Origin: FEN-1250 sp039918615
Lineage (GTDB): Bacteria; Gemmatimonadota; Gemmatimonadetes; Gemmatimonadales; Gemmatimonadaceae
NCBI GenBank assembly: GCA_039918615.1
Contig: JBDSHG010000168.1
Span: forward strand, 1-7,875
DNA length: 7,875 nucleotides
Reading direction: 5' to 3'
Below, piece by piece: positions 1 through 7,200 of this stretch. The notes beneath the pieces are model-generated. The model was not told the DNA's origin. It saw nothing but the letters and a program-made list of their open reading frames with translations, and made no database searches. The translations under genes were made by a program, and so were the position numbers. Numbering within the stretch: position 1 is the first letter of the stretch; each line of letters begins with the position of its first letter.

Positions 1-38
1 CCGGCGTGGCTGTGGCCGTGCGCGTGTGAGTGTCCCAT
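1..38 (-). CDS. N-terminal fragment of a His-rich protein, probably a cation diffusion facilitator (CDF) metal transporter; runs off the left edge
   Basis: Only the first 12 codons are inside the window. They read M-G-H-S-H-A-H-G-H-S-H-A, with five histidines alternating with small residues. This kind of start is typical of CDF family Zn/Co/Cd efflux proteins (CzcD/ZitB type), where the His-rich tail binds the metal cargo on the cytoplasmic side. The ATG at 38 was chosen because the His motif begins directly after it. A weak Shine-Dalgarno-like GGTGAAG lies at 54-48, nine bases upstream. An in-frame GTG at 53-51 would add five residues and cannot be excluded. The gene follows pdxA on the same strand after 106 bp, so it may be the operon's last gene or have its own promoter. 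Other metal-handling proteins with His-rich starts (HypB, ZIP, CobW-like) are possible. No transmembrane segment is visible in so short a piece, so the family call rests on the motif alone. Confidence 0.5.
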   Translation of the reverse strand, partial: MGHSHAHGHSHA

Positions 39-144
39 GCGTGAAAGCTTCACCGCGCGGTCGGGCGGGGCTAGGTGCGCGGGCGCAATGGGATCTTGGT
101 GAGCGTCTCGCGAAAGGAGCGCCGCGCAGAACGAATGGTGCTCG
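39..144. other. 106-bp intergenic gap between pdxA and the His-rich gene
   Basis: This is the longest non-coding stretch in the window. It contains no convincing terminator (no GC-rich stem followed by a T-run in either direction) and no recognisable -35/-10 pair. The only structures noticed on the minus strand are a small stem just after the pdxA stop (ACGA/TCGT around 144-130) and a 5-bp inverted repeat at 41-53 next to the downstream ATG. A promoter for the downstream transporter could lie here, but I cannot point to one. Confidence 0.6.
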
Positions 145-1044
145 TCACTCGGAGCGCCCCGCCATCAGCACGTCAGAGAATCTCGCGCACTCGAGGATCG
201 CCTCGATCATGCTCGCCGGGTCCGCGCGGCTCTGGCCCGCGATGTCGAGTGCGGTGCCGTGGTCGGGGGACGTGCGCGGGAACGGCAGGCCGAGCGTCAC
301 GTTCACTGCGCTGCCGAACGACGCGACCTTGATCGCGGTCATCCCCACGTCATGATACGGCGCGAGCACGGCATCGAACTCGCCGCGCATCGCGCGCACG
401 AACACCGTGTCCGCGGGGAATGGGCCGAGGAGCTTCGCCGCGCGCGCGGCCGGCGCGAGCAGCGTGTCGTCTTCCGTGCCGAAGCGACCGCCGTCGCCCA
501 TGTGCGGGTTGAGCGCGCACAGCGCGATGCGCGGCTCGGCGATCCCGTACAGCTGCTGCAGCCCGCGGCGCGTGATCGCGGCGCACTCGAGGATCCGCTC
601 GCGTGTGAGCTCGCGCGGCACGCTCGCGAGCGCGATGTGCGTCGTCACGAGCACCACGCGCAGGCGGTCGGAGGCGAGCATCATCGCGACGTGCGAGCCG
701 GTGAGCGCCGCGAGCATCTCGGTGTGTCCGGGAAAGTCATAGCCTCCGACGAAGAGCGCGTGCTTGTCGATCGGCGCGGTGACGATTCCCTGCACGTCGC
801 CTGCAAGCGCGAGTGACACGGCGCGCTCGATGGCGAGCCCCGCGAGTCGGCCTCCGTGCTCGGCGCTGCCGCCGCTCGCCCACGCACCGATTTCCTCGTT
901 GGCGGGCACCACGGTGCCAGAGGGGCCGACGACGACCAGCTCGGCGCGCGCACGGATCCGCGCGTCGGACATTGCCGCCGCGACGATCTCGGGGCCAATC
1001 CCGCGCGGATCGCCGAGCGTGACGGCCAGACGCGGGCGCGTCAC
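145..1044 (-). CDS. pdxA: 4-hydroxythreonine-4-phosphate dehydrogenase PdxA
   Basis: PdxA oxidises 4-phospho-hydroxy-L-threonine with NAD+ in the cytoplasm. The product loses CO2 and is condensed with deoxyxylulose 5-phosphate by PdxJ to give pyridoxine 5'-phosphate (DXP-dependent vitamin B6 route). Family signatures appear in order over 299 residues: GDPRGIGPE (11-19), TAPIDK (89-94), GHTE (106-109), TTH (134-136), LNPHMGDGG (178-186), YHDVG (230-234) and the C-terminal RTSPDHGTALDIAG (257-270). His136, His231 and His262 match the three metal-ligand histidines of the family. The GTG start at 1044 overlaps the stop of the upstream S4 gene (GTGA) without a Shine-Dalgarno, so translation is probably coupled. 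The protein is about 30 residues shorter than E. coli PdxA (329), mostly through a short segment after residue 40. YHDVG replaces the more usual YHDQG. The related PdxA2 (4-phosphothreonate dehydrogenase) normally sits beside a DUF1537 kinase; none is present, and adjacency to surA favours true PdxA. Confidence 0.93.
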   Translation of the reverse strand: MTRPRLAVTLGDPRGIGPEIVAAAMSDARIRARAELVVVGPSGTVVPANEEIGAWASGGSAEHGGRLAGLAIERAVSLALAGDVQGIVTAPIDKHALFVGGYDFPGHTEMLAALTGSHVAMMLASDRLRVVLVTTHIALASVPRELTRERILECAAITRRGLQQLYGIAEPRIALCALNPHMGDGGRFGTEDDTLLAPAARAAKLLGPFPADTVFVRAMRGEFDAVLAPYHDVGMTAIKVASFGSAVNVTLGLPFPRTSPDHGTALDIAGQSRADPASMIEAILECARFSDVLMAGRSE

Positions 1045-1298
1045 TCGGTCACGTCGCTGAGAACACGGTAAAGCGTCTTTGCGTCCGCGCGGCTCACGTT
1101 CTTGCCGATGTCGCCGAGCAGCTCGATCTCGAGCGAGCGATGCGCGTAGTCGAGCTTGATGCGGTCACCGCCGGCAACCTCCGCAGACGCCTTCACCCGC
1201 TTCCCGTTTACCGCCACCGCGCCGACGTCGCACGCTTCCTTTCCCTCTGTGCGGCTCTTCACGAGGAGCAGCCGCTTGAGCGCGAGGTCGACGCGCAC
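1041..1298 (-). CDS. rqcP: Small S4-domain RNA-binding protein, RqcP/YabO-like
   Basis: An 85-residue protein made almost wholly of an S4 RNA-binding domain: MRVD at the start, the KSRTEGKEACDVGAV helix-turn region (14-28), then VNGKRVKAS (30-38) and the GGDRIKLD strand (43-50). Its length and C-terminal half (LYRVLSDV near the end) match B. subtilis RqcP/YabO rather than Hsp15 (HslR), which carries a longer basic C-terminal extension. Arg2, Asp4 and Arg16 are present; from memory Arg2 and Arg16 are functionally important in RqcP. RqcP binds the obstructed 50S subunit with peptidyl-tRNA and works with RqcH to add alanine tails to stalled nascent chains. The GTG at 1298 begins three bases after the surA stop with no Shine-Dalgarno, and the 3' end overlaps the pdxA start by four bases, so it appears translationally coupled on both sides. 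The symbol is assigned by similarity only; a general S4 protein (Hsp15-like) remains possible, and no rqcH is visible here. Confidence 0.8.
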   Translation of the reverse strand: MRVDLALKRLLLVKSRTEGKEACDVGAVAVNGKRVKASAEVAGGDRIKLDYAHRSLEIELLGDIGKNVSRADAKTLYRVLSDVTE

Positions 1299-1301
1299 GG
1301 G

Positions 1302-2633
1302 TCAGGTGCGGATGGACACGTAGCTTTCCTTCCGCAGACCATCGAGATAGCGGCGGATCGCCTTCTCCTCGGCGAGCTGATCGCGAATCTTTTCGCGCCA
1401 GTCGGCGACCGTCGGCTCGTGCTCGGCCGCGATCGACGTGATCTGCACGACGAAGAACTTCGGAGTTCCGCGCTGCTTATCCTCGATCATGAATGGGTCG
1501 AGGATGTCGTTCGCCTTGTGCCCCGCGATCGCCGTCTGGTATTCCGCAGGCAGCTGCGCTTGGGGGAACGGCTGCGGGATCGACGACTCTTCGGACGGAT
1601 CGTGATGCTTCACACGCAGCGTGTCGAACGAGACGCCGGCGCGCCACTGCTTCGCGACCTCGTTCGCCTCGACGCGGGCGGCCTGCACATCTGCGGAATC
1701 GATAGCCGGGCGAATGAGGATGTGCCTTCCCTTCACTTCCGCCGGCTGCACGCGGTCGACCTTAATGAGATGGTAGCCGAACACGGTCTTGATGGGCGGC
1801 GTGACGACGCCCGGCCGTAGCGAGAAGAAGACGCGGTCGAACTCGGGGACGAAGTCGCCGCGGCGGCGCCAGCCGAGATCGCCGCCGAGCTCCCTAGTGC
1901 TCGGATCCATCGACTCGCGCTTCGCGATCTGTTCGAAGACTCCGCCCTTGGAGATCTCGACGTACAGCGACTCGGCCTTCGCCACCGCGATGGAGTCCTG
2001 CTTCGAGCTCGGCTTCGGCGCAATGACGATCTGCCGCAGCGTCACCGTCGCCGGAAGCTTCTGCAGCTGACTCGAGTTCTTCGCGAAGAACTCATCGACC
2101 TCGGCGGGACTCACCGCCGCGGGCGCGATCTTGCCATCGGTGCGGAGCTTCTCGAAGAGCTTCTGTTGGAGCTGGCTGCGGCGCGACTGATCGGCGAGCC
2201 AGCGACGGAACTCGTCGATCGTGCCGAAGCCCGACTTCCTCAGCTCGTCGCGGAATTCCTTCTCGGTGGTGAAGCGCGTGCGGATCGTCTGCATTCGCTT
2301 GTCGACGTCGGCGTTCACGTCGTTGTCCGTGACCTCGACCTTTTCGTCCTTCGCCTTCTGGACGAGCAGCTCCTCGTCGATGATCGCGTCGAGGATGCTC
2401 TTGACCATCGCCCGCTGGCTCGCGGAGTCGGTGGGCATCTTCTGGCCGGTGGAGCGCGCCTGCGCGATGCGCTCCTCGACATCGGAGCGCAGGATCGGCG
2501 TGGTGCCGACGACGGCGATGACGCCGTCGACGGGCGGCGTGCCGCCTTTCTCGTCGGCCGTACCCAGCTGGGCGCGAAGTGGAGCGGCGAGCACGCTTGC
2601 GGCAACGGCCGCGAGAATCAACGAATTGCGCAT
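1302..2633 (-). CDS. surA: SurA-like periplasmic chaperone / parvulin peptidyl-prolyl isomerase
   Basis: A predicted periplasmic chaperone of about 443 residues that would escort unfolded outer-membrane proteins. It starts with a signal peptide: a short basic MRNS start, a hydrophobic stretch rich in Leu/Ala/Val, and a probable cleavage after LRA-Q near residue 21. Next comes the SurA N-terminal lobe (VDGVIAVVGTTPILRSDVEERI type, about 35-175), a parvulin domain (about 195-300, with GGDLGW at 250-255 and FGYHLIKV at 285-292), a degenerate second parvulin domain beginning RHILI (about 303-405), and a charged C-terminal helix. This N-lobe, two parvulins, C-helix plan and the length agree with SurA (428 residues in E. 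coli). The ATG at 2633 was preferred to the GTG at 2639. A GAGGG lies 10 bases before the ATG or 4 before the GTG, so the GTG (two extra residues) is nearly as good. It follows the lipoprotein foldase by 37 bp and is tightly followed by the S4 gene and pdxA; surA-pdxA adjacency is well known in proteobacteria. Confidence 0.87.
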   Translation of the reverse strand: MRNSLILAAVAASVLAAPLRAQLGTADEKGGTPPVDGVIAVVGTTPILRSDVEERIAQARSTGQKMPTDSASQRAMVKSILDAIIDEELLVQKAKDEKVEVTDNDVNADVDKRMQTIRTRFTTEKEFRDELRKSGFGTIDEFRRWLADQSRRSQLQQKLFEKLRTDGKIAPAAVSPAEVDEFFAKNSSQLQKLPATVTLRQIVIAPKPSSKQDSIAVAKAESLYVEISKGGVFEQIAKRESMDPSTRELGGDLGWRRRGDFVPEFDRVFFSLRPGVVTPPIKTVFGYHLIKVDRVQPAEVKGRHILIRPAIDSADVQAARVEANEVAKQWRAGVSFDTLRVKHHDPSEESSIPQPFPQAQLPAEYQTAIAGHKANDILDPFMIEDKQRGTPKFFVVQITSIAAEHEPTVADWREKIRDQLAEEKAIRRYLDGLRKESYVSIRT

Positions 2634-2670
2634 GCTCACCGTACCCTCGACTCGTCCAGTGGTTCGATCA

Positions 2671-4152
2671 TTACGGCGTCTTCTTCGGCTTCGGGGTGGA
2701 TGCCGGCGCGGCCGGAGCCGGTGCGGGCGCTCCCTGCGGCATCTGCATGCCCCCCATCGGAACTTCGGTGGGCGGCGCGTTCTTCGCGCGCGTCGAATCC
2801 GTCTTCGCCTTCAGTGCCGCAGACTCGCTCACGGCCTTGTCCATCGCCGCCTGGTTGATCGTGACGGGGTACTTCGCCTTCATCAACTCCTCGAGCGGCG
2901 GCGGAACCTGCACGAAGCCCGCCTGCTGCTGCATGAGCTTGTCGAGATACGCGTTGACGCGCGTGCTCGCGAGCTTCTCCCGCGCGGCGACCGTCTTCGC
3001 GCTGTCGGCGAGCGCCTTGGGAGAGACACCCAGCTGCTCCTGACTCTGGGCAATCACCTCGACAAATCGCGTCTGCATCTGCTTGTACTCTTCGGGCGTC
3101 AGGTCGATCTTCGCGCTGTCGGCCTGGTGCAGCACGAGCTCGTTGCGAAGGACGTTCTTCGCGAAGCTGAGAACAATGCTGTCCGGCGCGCTCTGCAGCT
3201 TCTTGCCGAGATCTTCGCGCTGCTGGAATGCCTCGAGCCAGCGCGTGAGGCGCGCGACGGTGAAGTCGCCGGCCTTCGACGTCGCGATGACCGTCTTGTC
3301 GTTCTTGTGCGCGTCGAGATCCTTGGCGGCCTCCTTGATCGTCGCCACGGCCGTCGGCTTGAACTGGATGTTGCCGGCGTTCTCGAGCTGCGTGATGTAG
3401 ACGCTGTCGGCGGTCTGCAGCGCCGGGCCGTTGAGCCGCGACGCGACTTCCGGTGCCACTTCCGCGTACGTCGAGCGGCGGATGATGTGGAAGCCGAACT
3501 GCGTCTTCACGATCGGAGAGACCTGGCCGGGCTTGAGCGCGGTGACGGCCTGCTCGAACTGCGGGACCATCGCGCCCTTCGTGAACACACCGAGGTTGCC
3601 GCCGCGCTGGGCGCCGCCCGGCTCCTGCGTGTACTTCGTCGCCATCTCGGTGAAGTTCGCCGGCGTCACCTGCGCCCGCACGCCCTCGGCGACCTTGCGG
3701 ATCGAATCGAGCTGCGCGGGGGTCGCGCCCTGCGGCGTCATGAAGAGAATGTGGCGCGCCGCGAGCACGTCGCCGGCGTCGAACTTCGCTTCGGAGCCCG
3801 CTGTGTCGATGTGGAAGCCCTTGACGACGACATCATGCCACTTGCCCGCGCGCATCTGTGAGATGATCGGCCAGAGCGCGTCGTTCACCGCCTTCGAATC
3901 GTTCAGCGAGTCGTTGTGCGCGGCGGCATTGCCGAGCAGCTGGTAGTCGACCCAGATGTTCGTGATCGCCTTCGCGATCTCACCGGTCACCGGCACCTTC
4001 GCCTGCGAGAGCAGCGCGGAGAGGCGCTCGACCGTGAGCTCCTGGGGGCCGGCTTTCGCGACGACATCCGCGTGAGTACCCATGGCCTGCTTGAAGCCTT
4101 CGCAGGCGACGAGGACGCCGACGATCATGACGATGGCAATAGAGCGTTTCAT
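2671..4152 (-). CDS. Lipoprotein foldase with a parvulin-type peptidyl-prolyl isomerase domain (PpiC/PrsA/SurA family)
   Basis: A 493-residue predicted lipoprotein. The start MKRSIAIVMIVGVLVAC has a basic n-region, a hydrophobic core and an L-V-A-C lipobox, so Cys17 would be lipidated and the protein anchored on the periplasmic face of a membrane. Residues 25-125 form a helical SurA_N-like lobe. Residues 128-228 are a complete parvulin domain: ARHILF (132-137), GGNLG (184-188), FGFHII (219-224); His134 and His222 are the expected catalytic-site histidines. A long helical region (about 265-435) follows, then a low-complexity Pro/Ala/Met tail ending in PKPKKTP. The expected role is folding or isomerisation of exported proteins, complementing the SurA homologue encoded next. 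The ATG at 4152 was chosen because the lipobox signal begins there; the frame stays open upstream into the end of mfd, but those residues are not a signal sequence. No strong Shine-Dalgarno is seen. The gene starts 61 bp after mfd. The exact orthologue is uncertain, so no symbol is given. Confidence 0.85.
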   Translation of the reverse strand: MKRSIAIVMIVGVLVACEGFKQAMGTHADVVAKAGPQELTVERLSALLSQAKVPVTGEIAKAITNIWVDYQLLGNAAAHNDSLNDSKAVNDALWPIISQMRAGKWHDVVVKGFHIDTAGSEAKFDAGDVLAARHILFMTPQGATPAQLDSIRKVAEGVRAQVTPANFTEMATKYTQEPGGAQRGGNLGVFTKGAMVPQFEQAVTALKPGQVSPIVKTQFGFHIIRRSTYAEVAPEVASRLNGPALQTADSVYITQLENAGNIQFKPTAVATIKEAAKDLDAHKNDKTVIATSKAGDFTVARLTRWLEAFQQREDLGKKLQSAPDSIVLSFAKNVLRNELVLHQADSAKIDLTPEEYKQMQTRFVEVIAQSQEQLGVSPKALADSAKTVAAREKLASTRVNAYLDKLMQQQAGFVQVPPPLEELMKAKYPVTINQAAMDKAVSESAALKAKTDSTRAKNAPPTEVPMGGMQMPQGAPAPAPAAPASTPKPKKTP

Positions 4153-4185
4153 TTGCGGAGATTGAGTGGGCAAGAGACGAGGTGG

Positions 4186-4213
4186 CCTGCGCGCGGCAGA
4201 AAGCCCCGCGCGG
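4186..4213 (-). other. GC-rich hairpin in the mfd-foldase intergenic gap
   Basis: Directly after the mfd stop the transcript can form a 7-bp all-GC stem (4212-4206 pairing with 4196-4190, CGCGCGG with CCGCGCG) around a 9-base loop. A competing small stem, CTGC/GCAG at 4187-4199, overlaps it. There is no following T-run, so an intrinsic terminator is unlikely. It could act as an mRNA processing or 3'-end stabilising element, or simply reflect the high G+C content. Confidence 0.25.
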
Positions 4214-7200
4214 TCACGCATCGCGCGTGGCTCCGCGAAGAACGCGAACGAGCCCGTCGAGAAGCGATGCGCCGCCGAGGCGCGTGAGCTTGAGCGAGAG
4301 CGGATGCGCGCGACGCACTTCCGCCTGGAATTGCACTTCGTGGAACGCCGATGTGAGCCCCTTGAGACGGGGCACCGCATCGTCCCGAAAGGTAATACGC
4401 GCCTCGTCACCGCGCACCAGGATTCCTTCCACGCCCAACGCACCACCGCTCACCCGCAGCAGCGCGCTCGACAGAAATGCATTCGCGGACGCAGGAAGCG
4501 GCCCAAAGCGATCGCGCAGCTCCTCCCGCAACGTCTCGACCTCCTCCGCCTTCGTGAAGGTCGACAGACGGCGGTAGACGTCGAGCTTCGCTTCCTGGAT
4601 CGGCAGGTAGTCGTCGGGGAGAAACGCCGCGATGTCCATGGAGACGTCGGCGGGACGAAGCCGGGGCGCGTTGTCGCCCTTGACCATGCGATTGACGGTC
4701 TCGTCGAGCATCCTGAGGTACAGCTCGAAGCCGACGGCCTGCACGAACCCCGACTGCTCGGAGCCGAGGAGATTGCCGGCGCCGCGAAACTCGAGATCCT
4801 TGAGCGCGATGCGGTATCCCGAGCCGAGCTCCGTGTGATGCTCGAGCACCTGCAGCCGGCGCTCGGCGTCGATGTCGACGGAATCGGGGACGAGCAGATA
4901 GCAGTACGCGCGCCGGTACGAGCGCCCGACGCGCCCCCGAAGCTGATAGAGCTGCGCGAGTCCGAAGTGGTCGGCGCGATTGACGAACATCGTGTTGGCG
5001 TTCGGCACGTCGAGCCCGGACTCGACGATCATCGTCGAGACGAGGACATCGACCTCGTGCGCGACGAATTTGCGCATCGCCTCCTCGAGCGCGCGCTCGG
5101 GCATCTGTCCATGCGCGACGGCTACCCGCGCGCGCGGTGCGAGCCGCTGGATGTGATCCGCGATGGCGACGATGGTCTCGATGCGATTGTGGACGAAGAA
5201 GACCTGGCCGCCGCGATCGAGCTCGCGCGCAATTCCCTCCTCGATCAGCCCCTCGTCCCAGGGCTCGACGAAGGTGAGCACCGGGGAGCGGTCGAGTGGC
5301 GGCGTGGCGATCACCGTCATGTCGCGCAGGCCGGCGAGCGACTGATGCAGCGTTCGCGGGATCGGCGTTGCGGTAAGGGTGAGCACATCGGTCTCGAGCT
5401 TGAGCTGCTTCAGCCGCTCCTTGTGCTTCACGCCGAAGCGATGCTCCTCGTCGACGATGACGAGGCCGAGATTGCCGAAGTTGACGTCGGGGCTCAGCAG
5501 CCGGTGCGTGCCGATGACGATATCGACCCGCTTCTCTGCGATCTCCACGAGCGTCGCGGTGATCTCTTTCGCGCTCTGGAAGCGCGAGAGGATACGGACG
5601 GTGACGGGGAAATCCGCGAGGCGCTCGGTGAAGGTGCGGCCGTGCTGCTCCGCGAGAATGGTCGTGGGGACGAGTACCGCGACCTGGCGCCCCGACTGCA
5701 CCGCCTTGAACGCCGCGCGCACGGCAATCTCCGTCTTTCCGTAGCCGACGTCGCCGACGAGGAGCCGGTCCATCGGGCGCGTCGACTCCATGTCGGCCTT
5801 CACCTCGACGGTCGCCTTCCGCTGATCGGGGGTGTCCTCGAAGAGAAACGACGACTCGAGCTGGCGCTGCCACGTGGTATCGGGGAACGCGGGGATCTTG
5901 TCTGCGACTCTGCGGCGCGCGTAGAGCTCGAGCAGCTCCAGCGTCATCTCCTGCAGCGCGGCGCGCGTCTTGTCGCGCTGCTGCGCCCACCGCTTGCCAC
6001 CGAGCTTGTGGAGGCGCGGCGGCGGTGAGTCGCTGCTCACATCGTCTGCGGAGCGATAGCGCTCGACCTGATCGATGCGATAGAGCGGCACGTTCAGTCG
6101 GTCGCCGCCCTCGTACTCGATGACGGCGACTTCAATCGTGCTCTCGCGCACGAACACCTGCTCGATGCCGCGATAGATGCCGACGCCGTGCTCGAGGTGC
6201 ACTACGTAGTCGCCGGGCTTGAGCGCGGTGATGCTCTCGAGCGACGATCCCGATCCGTAGCGGCGGTGGCGGCGGATGCGCCGCTCGCGCCGGAAAATCT
6301 CGTGATCGGTGAGGATGCGGAGCCCGGGCTCCGATGCGCGCGCACCGGGCACGATGAAGCCGCCATCCACGACGCCGACGGTGAGCGCAGCCGGCGACGG
6401 CGAGCGCGCCTCCTCGTTCAGAATCTCGTCGAGGCGCTCGCACTGGCCGACGTTGTCGCAGAGGATGACCGTGGGCATGCCGTCGGACACGAGACGGCGA
6501 AGGCGCTTGATGTCGCGATCGACCGAATCGGGCGGGCGGATCGGGAAGACGATGTCGGCGCTCCGCGCACCGCTCTCCGTGGCCGCGTCGCGATGGAGGA
6601 TCGCGATCTGGCCGAAGCGCGCGAGTTGCCGCCGTGCCTCGTCCGGCGTTTGAAAGAGCTCGTCCCGATTCGGCACATCCTCGCCGCGGCGGCGGGCGAG
6701 ATCGATGTGGTGCGCGGCCTCCTCCCACGTGCGGCGCATCTCCGAATCGAGATGCGAGCGGGCGGGCACCACGATGATCGTGTCGGGCGGAAAGAGATCG
6801 GCAACGGTGCCGCGATCCGCAGCCTCCTCATCATCGCCGCGGCGGCCATCGACGGGAAGGATCACGGCGCTCGCCGCGTCGCGTGTGGAGCGCTGCGATG
6901 CGAGATCGAAGTGGCGCAGCGATGCGATCTCGTCGCCCCAGAGCTCGAGGCGCACGGGATTCGCCATCCCGAAGCTGTAGATGTCGACGATGCCGCCGCG
7001 CACGCTGAACTGCGCGACGTCGTCGACGAGGGTGACGCGCTCGAAGCCGACGGACTCGAGGTGCGCGATCAGGGCGTCGAGCTTCTGCGTCGTCCCCGGC
7101 TTGAGCTCGAGCCGCGCGTTGCGCACCGCTGCGGGCAACCGTGTGCGCTCGAGAATCGCGCGCGCGGTGGTGACGAGCGTGCGCACCTCGCCGCGCGCGA

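Noticed and set aside
39..144. Terminator or promoter between pdxA and the His-rich gene
   Set aside because: No GC stem with a T-run and no credible -35/-10 pair. Only small stems of 4-5 bp.
185..597. Direct repeat of about 13 bases (cactcgaggatc core) near 189 and 585 inside pdxA
   Set aside because: Both copies encode the helical segment I-L-E-C-A in frame with the same codons. Likely coincidence of codon bias, not a mobile or regulatory repeat.
145..1044. Assignment as PdxA2 (4-phospho-threonate dehydrogenase)
   Set aside because: PdxA2 genes usually sit with DUF1537 kinases and sugar-acid catabolism genes. None are here, and the surA-pdxA context favours the vitamin B6 enzyme.
2221..3861. 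546-codon open frame on the plus strand opposite surA and the lipoprotein foldase
   Set aside because: Crosses two real genes and the gap between them, with biased Arg/Leu-rich composition and no family motif. A high-GC shadow.
4153..4446. N-terminal extension of the lipoprotein foldase into the mfd coding region
   Set aside because: The frame is open, but the added residues are Arg/Ser/Ala-rich shadow translation of mfd. The signal peptide and lipobox begin exactly at the ATG at 4152.
4166..6028. 620-codon open frame on the plus strand opposite mfd
   Set aside because: It is antisense to clearly conserved Mfd motor motifs and is rich in Arg/Asp/Glu/Leu as expected from a G+C-rich complement. 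No recognisable domain.
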